A stretch of 64,000 nucleotides of DNA from Bacteroides oleiciplenus YIT 12058 (GCF_000315485.1 NZ_JH992943.1:16567-80566), one strand, 5' to 3'; shown: positions 17,678 to 26,693, counted from the stretch's first letter. The notes: generated from the letters alone by a model not told the origin. Numbers and translations: made by a program.

Positions 17678-17712
17678 GGTATTTCACGAAACCCGAATTC
17701 TCCCCTACTTTG
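17678..17712 (+). promoter_or_regulatory. TetR promoter with GGTATT element
   Basis: GGTATT (17678-17683) starts 27 bases before the -7 box CTACTTTG (17705-17712). The surrounding GGTATTTCA and ACTTTGCAACCG blocks are identical to the flavodoxin promoter, at the same spacing. Confidence 0.65.
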
Positions 17713-17733
17713 CAACCGGAAAAAATAAAGTTC

Positions 17734-18345
17734 ATGCAATACCCAAAAGATGACATACAAAAAGATATTCTGAAAGCCGCCGAGAAAGTTTTCTTGCAGA
17801 AAGGCTTTCAGAAAGCATCCATGCGCGAAATAGCGCAAGAAGCACAGGTGGGCTTGAGTAATATCTATAATTACTTTAAAAATAAGGACGAAATCTTCCG
17901 CACAGTAGTAAGACCTGTCATCAGTGCATTTGAAAGGATGCTGCACGAACATCATGGACGCTATGGAGCAGACATCATGGAAATGTATTCCGCCGATTAC
18001 CTACGATATGTGATAGAGGAATACATAACACTGATACAAGAACATCGCAAATTATTAGTATTGTTGTTCTTCCATGCACAAGGCTCTTCTCTGGAACGCT
18101 TTAAAGAAGAATTCACTGAACACTCCACCTCATTGGTGAAAGAGTACTTCAAAGAAATGAAAGAAAAACATCCTCAAATGAACATCAACGTATCCGACTT
18201 TTCCATCCATCTGCACACGGCGTGGATGTTCACCATGTTTGAAGAATTGATAATGCATCGAGTCGGGATAGGAGATCTGGAACAGATAGTGACGGAATAC
18301 ATCACATTCGAAGTAACTGGTTGGAGAGAGCTTATGAAAATATAA
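17734..18345 (+). CDS. TetR/AcrR-family transcriptional regulator
   Basis: Protein of 203 residues. The N-terminal helix-turn-helix is typical (ILKAAEKVFLQKGFQKAS, MREIAQEAQVGLSNIYNYFKNK), with about 140 residues of helical ligand-binding domain after it. The frame opens at a TTG (17710) inside the -7 box, so the ATG at 17734 is the start. It lies upstream of two ABC half-transporter genes and is separated from them by a terminator hairpin overlapping its stop codon. It probably controls the transporters and possibly its own promoter; ligand unknown. Confidence 0.92.
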   Translation: MQYPKDDIQKDILKAAEKVFLQKGFQKASMREIAQEAQVGLSNIYNYFKNKDEIFRTVVRPVISAFERMLHEHHGRYGADIMEMYSADYLRYVIEEYITLIQEHRKLLVLLFFHAQGSSLERFKEEFTEHSTSLVKEYFKEMKEKHPQMNINVSDFSIHLHTAWMFTMFEELIMHRVGIGDLEQIVTEYITFEVTGWRELMKI

Positions 18346-18362
18346 GCTCTCTCTTTTTTTTG
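18324..18362 (+). terminator. Intrinsic terminator overlapping the TetR stop codon
   Basis: A perfect 12-bp stem (18324-18335 with 18342-18353, arm GAGAGAGCTTAT) is followed directly by a run of T's. The TetR stop codon (18343-18345) lies in the right arm. Transcription into the ABC genes must read through this or start in the 40 bases after it, where no good -7 box was seen. Confidence 0.88.
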
Positions 18363-18403
18363 AACGGTTTTGAATATTGTTCGTTTTTAAAATGTAATAG
18401 ATT

Positions 18404-20224
18404 ATGAAAGAGAAAAGGAAAAAGAAAAAAGGAATCGCCCGCCTGTTTGAGATTGCAGGCGAGCGGAAAGGGCTGCTTATATTGGCCGGAATTCTGTCGG
18501 CAGGAAGCGCTTTGTGCATGTTGGTGCCTTATTGGTCGATATATTGTGTGTTGCAGGAGCTGCTGGAACATGCCGGCAATCTGGCACAGATAGACAGTGA
18601 ATTGCTGATATACTGGGGATGGTTTGCTTTCTTCGGGTTGATTGGAGGGTTATTGCTGCTTTATGCGGCACTGATGGCCTCGCACGTGGCGGCATTCCGT
18701 ATCCTTTACGGTTTGCGCATCAAATTGTCGGAACACATCGGACGGCTGTCACTGGGATACCTGAACAACACGTCCACCGGAAGCATCAAAAAGATTATGG
18801 AACAGAATGTAGAAAAGATAGAAAACTTCATCGCACATACCATTCCTGATCTGGTAAATGTAGTGGCTACGGTGACCATGATGTTCATCATCTTCTTCTC
18901 ACTCAATGGCTGGATGGCGGCAGTCTGTTTGTTTTGCATCGCTCTGAGCATAGGGCTGCAATTCGCTAACTTCTTCGGAAAGAAAGCGCAGGAATTCACT
19001 AAAATCTATTTCGATACACAGGAACAAATGAGTGCATCGGCCGTGCAATATGTACGCGGCATGCCTGTAGTGAAGATTTTCGGTCAGAGTGTACGATCGT
19101 TCCGACGTTTCAATAGCGAAATTGAAGCATACAAGGAGTATGCGCTGAAAGTGTGCGATACTTATGAATCCGGAATGGTGACTTTCACCATATTGCTGAA
19201 CTCTCTTATCACGTTTATTCTGCCGGTGGGCTTACTCCTGTTGAGCCATGAGCCGCACAATCTGGCACTGGCTGCCATTTACCTGTTTTTTATTATCATG
19301 GGCCCCGGCGTGGCATCTCCTATTTATAAACTGATGTTCCTCGGATCGGGTACACGAGAAATTGATGAAGGGGTAGAACGCATCGACCGTATCTTCTCTG
19401 AACAACCTGTGCCGAAAGCACAAGTGCTGCAAGTGCCTGCGGACTATGATATAGAATTCCGTAAAGTGAGCTTTGCCTATGAAAACAAGGCAGAGACAAC
19501 ACGTACCGAAGCGTTGCGCAACATCAGCTTCACGGCACGCCAAGGCGAGATTACGGCATTGGTAGGTCCTTCAGGTTCCGGAAAATCCACGGTAGCCAAT
19601 CTTATTCCCCGCTTCTGGGACGTAACAGAAGGTGAAATACTTATCGGCGGAGTCAATATTAAAAATATATCTACCGAGAAACTGATGGATATTGTTTCCT
19701 TTGTGTTTCAGGATAGCTTCCTTTTCTTTGATACGCTGTATGAAAATATCCGGGTAGGCAATTCCACTGCGGGACGCGAGGAAGTGATAGCTGCTGCGAA
19801 AGCGGCACAGTGCCACGATTTCATAGAAAGTCTGCCGCAAGGTTACGAAACCCGTATCGGTGATGAGGGAGTTTATCTTTCGGGGGGTGAAGCGCAGCGC
19901 GTTTGTGTGGCAAGGGCTATCTTGAAAAACGCCCCTATCCTGGTGCTGGACGAAGCCACTGCTTTTGCCGACCCGGAGAACGAATATAAGATGCAGCAGG
20001 CTTTGCAGCATCTGATTCAGAACAAGACCGTCATCATCATTGCCCACCGCCTTTCGTCCATCGTTTCGGCACAACAAATCATTGTTCTGAATGAAGGAGA
20101 GCTGATGCAGCACGGGCGGCACGAGGTCTTGAGTAAAACAGAAGGTTTATATAAGAATATGTGGGACGCTTACACCGACGCGTTCCAATGGGAACTAAAC
20201 AGTAAGAAGGAGGTAAAAGAATGA
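18404..20224 (+). CDS. ABC transporter, fused permease/ATPase half (first of pair)
   Basis: Inner-membrane ABC half-transporter of 606 residues: six-helix membrane domain (about 1-330) and nucleotide-binding domain with Walker A GPSGSGKST, signature LSGGEAQRVCVARAIL and Walker B ILVLDEATAFADPENE. The D-loop reads FAD instead of the usual SLD, a feature I associate with the siderophore-type YbtPQ/IrtAB branch. It overlaps the next gene by four bases (ATGA), so the products probably form a heterodimer. Direction and substrate are not provable; a siderophore or haem-related role would fit the neighbouring imelysin and flavodoxin genes. Confidence 0.88.
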   Translation: MKEKRKKKKGIARLFEIAGERKGLLILAGILSAGSALCMLVPYWSIYCVLQELLEHAGNLAQIDSELLIYWGWFAFFGLIGGLLLLYAALMASHVAAFRILYGLRIKLSEHIGRLSLGYLNNTSTGSIKKIMEQNVEKIENFIAHTIPDLVNVVATVTMMFIIFFSLNGWMAAVCLFCIALSIGLQFANFFGKKAQEFTKIYFDTQEQMSASAVQYVRGMPVVKIFGQSVRSFRRFNSEIEAYKEYALKVCDTYESGMVTFTILLNSLITFILPVGLLLLSHEPHNLALAAIYLFFIIMGPGVASPIYKLMFLGSGTREIDEGVERIDRIFSEQPVPKAQVLQVPADYDIEFRKVSFAYENKAETTRTEALRNISFTARQGEITALVGPSGSGKSTVANLIPRFWDVTEGEILIGGVNIKNISTEKLMDIVSFVFQDSFLFFDTLYENIRVGNSTAGREEVIAAAKAAQCHDFIESLPQGYETRIGDEGVYLSGGEAQRVCVARAILKNAPILVLDEATAFADPENEYKMQQALQHLIQNKTVIIIAHRLSSIVSAQQIIVLNEGELMQHGRHEVLSKTEGLYKNMWDAYTDAFQWELNSKKEVKE

Positions 20225-21951
20225 ATGCAATAAAAAATATTACGATAGGACACACTGAACGGCTTCGTAAACCTGTGGGCTACACGATGCTCGCCAACCT
20301 GGTGAATATTGTCCCGTTCTGCCTGTCCATCGAAGCAATCAATGTGATATTCCGCGCTTTCGACGGTAGCGGAATGCCATTGGACACGGAACGGCTCTGG
20401 ACGATCTTTGCTATACTTGTAGCATACATATTTGTCATGGTATTTGCCGAACGGGCTTCGTACCGTGCCAACTTCCGGGGTGCTTACGAAATGAGTGCAG
20501 CAGGCCGCGTCAGTCTGGCGGAACATTTGCGGAAACTTTCATTAGGTTTCCTGTCACGTCGTGATCCGGGCGACTTGTCATCTATGCTGATAACAGACTT
20601 CACGATGGCGGAAACGGGAATTTCACACCATTTGCCCCAGTTAATGGGAGCACTTGTTATGCCGGTACTCGCCTTCCTCGGATTGCTATGGATAGACTGG
20701 CGGATGGCCGTTGCCATGTTCATCGCACTGCCGCTTGCCGTGGGAATTTTGTTTGGCAGCACCTATATACAATACAAACTGAGCGGCAAGCAGATTGCAG
20801 CAAAAATCAATGCAGGCAACCGATTGGAAGAATACTTGCAGGGAATACGAGTGATGAAAGCCTACAATCTGCTGGGTGATAAATTTGTCCGTCTGAAAAA
20901 TGCTTTCGCAGAACTGCGCCGTGCGTGTATCCGGCAGGAGGCGTTGCTAGGTCCGTTCATCCTGTTGTCTGTCACACTGATACGGGCAGGGCTGACACTG
21001 ATGATTCTTTGCGGTACATACCTGCTTATAGGCGGAGATTTATCCCTGCTCACATTTGTCATGTTCCTCGTCGTCGGTTCCCGTGTCTTCGATCCGTTGA
21101 CTTCGGCACTGACTAACTTCGCAGAATTCCGCTATTTCTCCATCGCCGGCGGACGTATCCTCAACCTGATGAATGAACCGGAAATGCAGGGAAGCGGGGA
21201 AGCGCCCCAAAGCGGTGACATCACTTTCTATCATGTATCGTTCGGCTATCAGAAGAAACAAGTGCTGCATGACGTCTCAGTAACGTTGCGTAAGAATACG
21301 CTTACCGCACTGGTAGGTCCTTCGGGCAGTGGGAAAAGTACGATGCTAAAGTTATGTGCCCGTTTCTACGATCCACAGCAGGGACAGGTTTTATTTAATG
21401 GAATAGACATGAAGGACCTGGAACCGGAATCGCTGATGAGCCATATCTCGATGGTTTTTCAGGATGTTTATCTGTTTCAGGATACCATTCGTAATAATAT
21501 CCGCTTTAGTAAGACGGATGCCACAGACGAAGAAATAGAAGCGGCTGCACGCAAGGCATGTTGCCACGACTTCATCATGCGATTGCCAAAAGGGTATGAT
21601 ACACAGGTAGGTGAAGGTGGCTGTACCCTATCAGGCGGAGAGAAACAACGTATCTCCATCGCCCGCGCCATACTGAAAGATGCTCCTGTAGTGCTACTGG
21701 ATGAAGCAACCGCATCACTCGATCCGGAAAATGAAGTGGAAGTGCAGCGTGCCATCAATACACTGATTGCAGGACGCACAGTTATCGTTATCGCCCATCG
21801 GCTGAAGACGATTAAGAATGCCGATAACATCGTGGTACTGGAAGAAGGACGCATTGTAGAGCAGGGCAAGCATCAGGAATTACTTGATAATAATGGTCTG
21901 TATGCCCGATTATGGGGGATACAGGAAAAGACTCTGGGCTGGAAATTGTAG
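20221..21951 (+). CDS. ABC transporter, fused permease/ATPase half (second of pair)
   Basis: Partner half-transporter of 576 residues with the same plan: membrane domain (about 1-310), Walker A GPSGSGKST, signature LSGGEKQRISIARAIL, Walker B VVLLDEATASLDPENE and the H-loop IAHRL. Its D-loop is the canonical SLD, unlike the partner's FAD. Start overlaps the stop of the first half by four bases. The unit ends with a hairpin at 21981-22026. Confidence 0.9.
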   Translation: MNAIKNITIGHTERLRKPVGYTMLANLVNIVPFCLSIEAINVIFRAFDGSGMPLDTERLWTIFAILVAYIFVMVFAERASYRANFRGAYEMSAAGRVSLAEHLRKLSLGFLSRRDPGDLSSMLITDFTMAETGISHHLPQLMGALVMPVLAFLGLLWIDWRMAVAMFIALPLAVGILFGSTYIQYKLSGKQIAAKINAGNRLEEYLQGIRVMKAYNLLGDKFVRLKNAFAELRRACIRQEALLGPFILLSVTLIRAGLTLMILCGTYLLIGGDLSLLTFVMFLVVGSRVFDPLTSALTNFAEFRYFSIAGGRILNLMNEPEMQGSGEAPQSGDITFYHVSFGYQKKQVLHDVSVTLRKNTLTALVGPSGSGKSTMLKLCARFYDPQQGQVLFNGIDMKDLEPESLMSHISMVFQDVYLFQDTIRNNIRFSKTDATDEEIEAAARKACCHDFIMRLPKGYDTQVGEGGCTLSGGEKQRISIARAILKDAPVVLLDEATASLDPENEVEVQRAINTLIAGRTVIVIAHRLKTIKNADNIVVLEEGRIVEQGKHQELLDNNGLYARLWGIQEKTLGWKL

Positions 21952-21980
21952 TGATTATCTAACGACCTAACACAAAAAGA

Positions 21981-22034
21981 ATGTGCAAATACTCGTCTGG
22001 AATATAACCCGGCGACTTTTGCACATCCTTTTTT
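21981..22034 (+). terminator. Terminator after the ABC transporter genes
   Basis: Arms ATGTGCAAA (21981-21989) and TTTGCACAT (22018-22026) are perfectly complementary across a 28-base loop and are followed by CCTTTTTTC. It lies 30 bases after the stop codon and also separates the convergent hcp gene. Confidence 0.7.
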
Positions 22035-22065
22035 CAGCTCTTTTAAATAGAGTCTTTTAAAAAGC

Positions 22066-23721
22066 TTATGATAACTGGAATATCTTCAAATCATCCTCCA
22101 CATCGCTGATAGTGCCTATCTGGAAAGTATCTACCAGCACCTTCGCTACATTAGGCGACAGGAATGCCGGCAACGTAGGTCCTAAATGAATCTTCTTCAC
22201 ACCCAGGCTTAACAGTGCCAATAAAACAATGACCGCCTTTTGTTCGTACCAGGCAATGTTATATACAATAGGAAGTTCATTAATATCGTTCAGTTCGAAC
22301 ACTTCCTTCAATTTCATTGCGATGACTGCCAAAGAGTAACTGTCGTTACACTGTCCGGCATCCAACACACGCGGAATGCCATTGATGTCACCCAAAGGCA
22401 ATTTATTGTAACGATACTTGGCACAACCTGCAGTCAGAATAACCGTATCTTTAGGTAATGCTTTGGCAAACTCAGTGTAGTAGTCACGGCTTTTCATACG
22501 TCCGTCACACCCTGCCATCACTACAAATTTACGGATAGCGCCACTCTTCACAGCATCCACCACTTTGTCCGCCAGTTGCAATACCTGATTGTGAGCAAAG
22601 CCACCGATAATCTCACCATGTTCTATTTCCGTAGGCGGCTGGCATTGCTTGGCTATCTCGATAATTTCAGAGAAGTCTTTTCTGCCTTCGGCATCTGCCT
22701 GAATGTATTTACAACCGGGATAACCGGTAGAGTTCGTAGTGAACATACGTTCTTTGTATTCAGCATTTGCTAACGGGGGAACAATACAGTTCGTAGTGAA
22801 CAGGATAGGGCCATTAAAGGTGGTGAACTCTTCACGTTGTTTCCACCACGCATTTCCATAGTTGCCCACAAAGTGAGAGTATTTTTTGAAAGCGGGATAA
22901 TAGTGAGCAGGAAGCATTTCGCTATGCGTATATACATCCACACCTGTGCCTTCGGTTTGTTTTAGCAACTCTTCCATGTCTTTCAGGTCGTGTCCGCTTA
23001 TCAGAATGCCTGGACGTTTTCCTACTCCGATATTTACTTTGGTAATCTCCGGATTACCGTAACGACTGGTGTTCGCCTTATCCAGCAAAGCCATAGTCTT
23101 CACACCATATTCTCCGGTTTGTAGCACCATCTTCACCCATTCGTCTGCTGAGAGTGACTTTGCGGCGCTGGCAGCCAAAGCATGTTGCATAAAAGTGTGA
23201 ATAGAGGCATCATCATAACCTAGGCGCATAGCATGTTCCAGATAAGCAGCCATACCTTTTAATCCATAAGTCATCAACTCTTTCAGAGAGCGTAGGTCTA
23301 CGTCCGGCTCACGCAACACACCAACCGTTTCCGCCTTAGAAGCATATTCTTCACGACCACCCTGCCATTGCAGTTCGTCAATTGCCGGCAGAGAAATGCC
23401 CTTATTCCCTGCTTCTTCCATCAAACGATTGCGCAACTCCATACCCTTATCAACTCTGCAGAGAATACTTTCATCATCGAAATTGGCATTCGTAATAGTG
23501 CAGAACAAAGAATCCACAACGAAACGGTTCACCTCAGGAGATACAGCATGTCCGGCATTCCTCAGTTCGTCAGCGATTACTGATACACCACGCACTACAA
23601 ACATCAGCAAGTCCATTGCTTTTGCCGTATGACTCTCTTTTCCACACACACCTTTCAGGATGCAGCCCGTTCCTTTCATGGTTTCCTGACATTGATAACA
23701 AAACATTTTAGCTTCCATCAT
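22066..23721 (-). CDS. hcp: Hydroxylamine reductase / hybrid cluster protein
   Basis: Iron-sulfur protein of 551 residues involved in nitrosative stress (hydroxylamine or NO reduction). The N-terminal cluster cysteines are in MFCYQCQETMKGTGC and VCGKE (CxxC-x8-C-x5-C). Hybrid-cluster ligands are visible in the C-terminal half: TNCIVPP, GYPGCKYI, AGCAKYRYN and DAGQCNDSYS. Possible starts are 23721, 23718 and 23706; the family core begins at the last. Divergent from the Crp/Fnr gene at 23915, with a palindromic operator midway between the promoters, so HcpR-type control is likely. Confidence 0.96.
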   Translation of the reverse strand: MMEAKMFCYQCQETMKGTGCILKGVCGKESHTAKAMDLLMFVVRGVSVIADELRNAGHAVSPEVNRFVVDSLFCTITNANFDDESILCRVDKGMELRNRLMEEAGNKGISLPAIDELQWQGGREEYASKAETVGVLREPDVDLRSLKELMTYGLKGMAAYLEHAMRLGYDDASIHTFMQHALAASAAKSLSADEWVKMVLQTGEYGVKTMALLDKANTSRYGNPEITKVNIGVGKRPGILISGHDLKDMEELLKQTEGTGVDVYTHSEMLPAHYYPAFKKYSHFVGNYGNAWWKQREEFTTFNGPILFTTNCIVPPLANAEYKERMFTTNSTGYPGCKYIQADAEGRKDFSEIIEIAKQCQPPTEIEHGEIIGGFAHNQVLQLADKVVDAVKSGAIRKFVVMAGCDGRMKSRDYYTEFAKALPKDTVILTAGCAKYRYNKLPLGDINGIPRVLDAGQCNDSYSLAVIAMKLKEVFELNDINELPIVYNIAWYEQKAVIVLLALLSLGVKKIHLGPTLPAFLSPNVAKVLVDTFQIGTISDVEDDLKIFQLS

Positions 23722-23767
23722 CTTATTCTTTTTATTTAGTTATAAAATACATTTGCATTATCTTTAA

Positions 23768-23775
23768 AGAAGATA
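23768..23775 (-). promoter_or_regulatory. Probable -7 box of hcp
   Basis: Minus strand TATCTTCT, an imperfect TAnnTTTG, lies 34 bases from the centre of the palindrome at 23797-23814 and about 50 bases before the hcp start. A weak -7 box with an operator near -41 is what an activated promoter would look like. Confidence 0.5.
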
Positions 23776-23796
23776 AGCTGCATCTCAGCACAACTT

Positions 23797-23814
23797 TTTC
23801 ATGCGAGCATGAAA
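23797..23814. promoter_or_regulatory. Palindromic Crp/Fnr-type operator between hcp and its regulator
   Basis: TTTCATGC-GA-GCATGAAA is a perfect 8+2+8 inverted repeat. Its centre is 34 bases from the hcp -7 box and 33 bases from the regulator -7 box, so it sits near -41 of both divergent promoters. Confidence 0.72.
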
Positions 23815-23834
23815 GTTCTGCATTCGATTTGCAT

Positions 23835-23842
23835 TATCTTTG
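23835..23842 (+). promoter_or_regulatory. -7 box of the HcpR-type regulator gene
   Basis: TATCTTTG, a perfect consensus match. It includes the TTG that opens the long reading frame, so translation must begin further down (23882 or 23915). Confidence 0.65.
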
Positions 23843-23914
23843 TGCAAAGATGGAGTGTTTACTGCAGGTAAATTGTCACCTATGTTACACCCAATCACAA
23901 AAAACTTAAAAAGA

Positions 23915-24553
23915 ATGGAACCACATGTATTATTGCAGATGCCATTGTTTCAAGGTATAACAGAGGAAACGCTGTTGCGGTTCATTCTGTCACACCAACA
24001 TACACTTAAGTCTTATAAACCGGGAGATTTCATTGCCTTGCAAGGAGACATATACCGCTCGCTCTATATCCTGTGCTATGGGACTGTCCGCACACAAATG
24101 GTCAGTTCAGAAGGAAAGCAACTGACCATAGAGACCTTGCGGGCTCCCAGACTCCTTGCCCCTGCGTTCATCTTTGCATCCGAAAACCGTTTTCCGGTAA
24201 ATATCGAAACACTGGAAGCTGCCGAAGTAGTTATACTGAACAAAGATGCATTTCTGGAGTTCATACATCAACATCCGGTAGTTATGCAAAATTTCCTGAA
24301 ACTGATATCCGACCGTAGTCTCTTCCTCTCCAAGAAATTGAATGAGTTTGCCTTGCAAAGCCTGAAATCACGCTTACTTAACTACATAAAGATGCACGGC
24401 ACCATCACTTCACAACAAGAGGTAGCACATATACTCGCAGTAGCCCGCCCATCGCTGGCACGTGCCTTATCGGAGTTGACTAACGAAGGTTGCATACTAA
24501 TAGAGGGTAAGGAGATGAGAATTGACGAGATAAATGCCGGGAAATACCTGTAA
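23915..24553 (+). CDS. Crp/Fnr-family regulator, probable HcpR
   Basis: Protein of 212 residues from ATG 23915 (an ATG at 23882 would add 11). A cyclic-nucleotide-binding-like beta-roll (PLFQGITEETLLRF, KPGDFIALQGD, LYILCYGTVRTQM) is followed by a long helix and a C-terminal winged helix (TSQQEVAHILAVARPSLARAL). There is no Fnr-like cysteine cluster in the N-terminal region, so any gas sensing would use another cofactor, as known for HcpR. Divergent from hcp with a shared operator, which supports the HcpR assignment by context. Confidence 0.85.
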   Translation: MEPHVLLQMPLFQGITEETLLRFILSHQHTLKSYKPGDFIALQGDIYRSLYILCYGTVRTQMVSSEGKQLTIETLRAPRLLAPAFIFASENRFPVNIETLEAAEVVILNKDAFLEFIHQHPVVMQNFLKLISDRSLFLSKKLNEFALQSLKSRLLNYIKMHGTITSQQEVAHILAVARPSLARALSELTNEGCILIEGKEMRIDEINAGKYL

Positions 24554-24602
24554 CTTTAAAAAGTTCTTACTTTCACTTTGCCTTGTATCCGCATATAATT
24601 CC

Positions 24603-24610
24603 TATATTTG
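24603..24610 (+). promoter_or_regulatory. -7 box of the second Crp/Fnr gene
   Basis: TATATTTG, 26 bases before the start codon at 24636. The second regulator therefore has its own promoter, although it follows the first by only 82 bases. Confidence 0.6.
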
Positions 24611-24635
24611 CGCAACCAAACATCTAATATAAGCA

Positions 24636-25325
24636 ATGAAGAAAATCGCATTGACCGATGAGTATAAAGAGCAATTATTCCGCATTCCCTTATTCCGGGA
24701 TTTGCCGCTCAACATCAAGCATTCATTGCTTGACAGATTGGACCTCTCAGTATATGAAGTCAACAAGAAAGATATAATAGTTACTCAGGGAACCCTTTGC
24801 AAAAAGCTATACGTATTGCTGGAAGGAAAACTGCGGGTCGATATCATCGATGGATTAGGCAATGAAGTCATGATTGAGTATATCGTAGCTGCACGCGCAT
24901 TTGCCACTCCTCACTTGTTCAGCTCGGACGGAACACTACCGGCAACTTTTACGGCTATAGAAGACGGCATACTACTCACGGCCAGTAAAGAGTCTATGTT
25001 CAAACTCATCAGTGAAGAGCCAAAGATATTACACAATTTTCTATGTATCACCGGTAACTGCAATGTCTGCACGGTAACGCGCCTGAAAACGCTTTCACGG
25101 AAAACTGTACGGGAACGCTTTGTGGTCTATCTGTTGGAACACAGGAAAAAGAATACCACGACGGTCAACATTATACATAACCAGGCCACACTTGCTGAAT
25201 ATCTGAACGTAACCCGTCCGGCACTGTCGAAGGAAATCAATAAAATGATAAAGGAAGGAATTATAGAAATGGAAGGAAAAACAGTACGGATTTTGGATGA
25301 AGCATTATTAGAAAAGTACGTATAA
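24636..25325 (+). CDS. Second Crp/Fnr-family transcriptional regulator
   Basis: Protein of 229 residues with the same two-domain plan: beta-roll (residues about 15-130; PLFRDLPLNIKHSLLDRL, VTQGTLCKKLYVLLEGKL) and winged helix (about 160-225; NQATLAEYLNVTRPALSKEI). It is only distantly similar to its upstream neighbour. Cysteines occur at TLCKK and GNCNVCTVT (CxxC), the latter next to the hinge helix and able to hold a ligand, though the arrangement is not the Fnr one. Convergent with the nrf operon, whose promoter carries a palindrome different from the hcp operator, so it may control nrf. That link is inference. Confidence 0.87.
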   Translation: MKKIALTDEYKEQLFRIPLFRDLPLNIKHSLLDRLDLSVYEVNKKDIIVTQGTLCKKLYVLLEGKLRVDIIDGLGNEVMIEYIVAARAFATPHLFSSDGTLPATFTAIEDGILLTASKESMFKLISEEPKILHNFLCITGNCNVCTVTRLKTLSRKTVRERFVVYLLEHRKKNTTTVNIIHNQATLAEYLNVTRPALSKEINKMIKEGIIEMEGKTVRILDEALLEKYV

Positions 25326-25353
25326 GAGATGTCTTATACGTACTTTTCTAATA
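25306..25353 (+). terminator. Large hairpin terminator overlapping the second crp stop codon
   Basis: Perfect 21-bp stem (25306-25326 with 25333-25353) with a 6-base loop. The left arm contains the last codons and the stop of the regulator gene. It lies between two convergent transcription units (the second crp gene and the nrf operon). There is no long T-run, but the stem is very strong; it may act in both directions. Confidence 0.7.
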
Positions 25354-25392
25354 TAGTAAACAATAGTTTAGAGAGAAAAATCATTTTTTATC

Positions 25393-26685
25393 TTACCACC
25401 TTACAAACAATACACGGGGATTGATATTGACTGAAACCCATCCCCAATCTTGCCAACTTTTATGATTGCCACCTTTCACTACGTCCATAGTCTCTGTTCC
25501 GCGCATGATGGAATATCCGGCAGAGAGCTTCACATCTTTCATCACCGACCAGTTGATTTGGTAATCCATTTCCGAGCCTAATGCTTTCTTCAAGCCCGAT
25601 AACTTTGCCGCTGTAGAGAAATGATGGTAGTTCAAGTCCATATCCACCTTATCGGAAGCACGGAAACGAACGCCCAGACGCTTGTCAAACAAACCGGGAG
25701 CATACCCGGATACAAAGTCGGAAGCATAGAAATAATCCATGGCACCATAGAATTTATGGTGCGTGCCATACAGAGGGTTGAAGGCTTTATATTTATCGCT
25801 ACCACCGCTGTTGCCACTCAGATAATCGGCGCTTGCCACTATCGTCCAAGTAGGTTCAAGGCTGCTCGATGCGAAAGCATAAGCCACTTGCAGGCTTGCC
25901 ATAAAAGCAGATACCTTTTCCGCATTCAGATTTTTACCCATCTGGTAGTAGAAAGCACCGTCCACATTCCAGCCGTTATCCTTATAAGTAATATAAGTTC
26001 CCATCGTTTGCAGATAACGGGTGTGAGATTCTTTAGTGGCGGCATCACCGGTTTCCATACCCAGATTCATGAACAATAAAGATGCATCGAAAGAAGTATA
26101 GCTGGAGAAATAATGATACCAGAACGTCTGCATATTCTTATAGGGCTGCGCGCCGTTTTGCTGATAGTAGGTACCGCCTATTTTAGTCTCATCATTCTGA
26201 TTGAAGGCGAGAATAAGATGCAGTTGATTGTTGGGGTTGGCATAGCCCAGTTTCAATGCATCATGGTAGCGTCCGGCTATGTTCCAGTCCAGTCCTCCCA
26301 AGATGCGTTCATCATCATAAACAAGACTTTGACGTCCCAGTTGGGCAAAGAATCCTTCACCGAAGTTCAGTTTGGCCCATGCCTCGTTCATAATGAAACG
26401 GCCGTTCTTGTCAATCTGCGGATCCTGTCCCCATACACCAACGTGCTGTGCAGAAATCTTCATCTGCAAGTCAGAACGCTTGTACTCCATAGAGAGGCGT
26501 GCACGGTTGTTGATGAACCCCGCAGGCTCCTCCCCTTCATTGCGGGGAACCAAAGCACCGTTACGATACTCTGCGCGGGGTCTGATTTGGATAGACATTG
26601 AAAATTCATTCTCTTTTTCTGTAGTTTGCGTATACGCCATGCTTGGCAAAAGCATGAGAAGCATTGCCCAATAAGTAGTTTTCAT
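25393..26685 (-). CDS. Outer-membrane alginate-export-type porin, last gene of nrf operon
   Basis: Protein of 430 residues with signal peptide (cleavage near SMAYT/Q, residue 20) and a beta-barrel pattern. The start SMSIQIRPRAEYRNGA and AWAKLNFGEGFFAQLGRQSLVYDDERI match the alginate-export (AlgE-like) porin domain. The gene is 8 bases downstream of ccsA, so it belongs to the nrf operon. It could admit nitrite or a related anion into the periplasm; in spite of the family name nothing points to alginate. Confidence 0.8.
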   Translation of the reverse strand: MKTTYWAMLLMLLPSMAYTQTTEKENEFSMSIQIRPRAEYRNGALVPRNEGEEPAGFINNRARLSMEYKRSDLQMKISAQHVGVWGQDPQIDKNGRFIMNEAWAKLNFGEGFFAQLGRQSLVYDDERILGGLDWNIAGRYHDALKLGYANPNNQLHLILAFNQNDETKIGGTYYQQNGAQPYKNMQTFWYHYFSSYTSFDASLLFMNLGMETGDAATKESHTRYLQTMGTYITYKDNGWNVDGAFYYQMGKNLNAEKVSAFMASLQVAYAFASSSLEPTWTIVASADYLSGNSGGSDKYKAFNPLYGTHHKFYGAMDYFYASDFVSGYAPGLFDKRLGVRFRASDKVDMDLNYHHFSTAAKLSGLKKALGSEMDYQINWSVMKDVKLSAGYSIMRGTETMDVVKGGNHKSWQDWGWVSVNINPRVLFVRW

Positions 26686-26693
26686 AATGATTA

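Noticed and set aside
23840..23914. Longer start of the first Crp/Fnr gene at TTG 23840
   Set aside because: The codon lies in the -7 box of the gene's own promoter; family alignment favours 23915.
25306..25353. Invertible promoter or attachment site
   Set aside because: The 21-bp stem overlaps a stop codon between convergent genes and fits a terminator; no recombinase gene is near.
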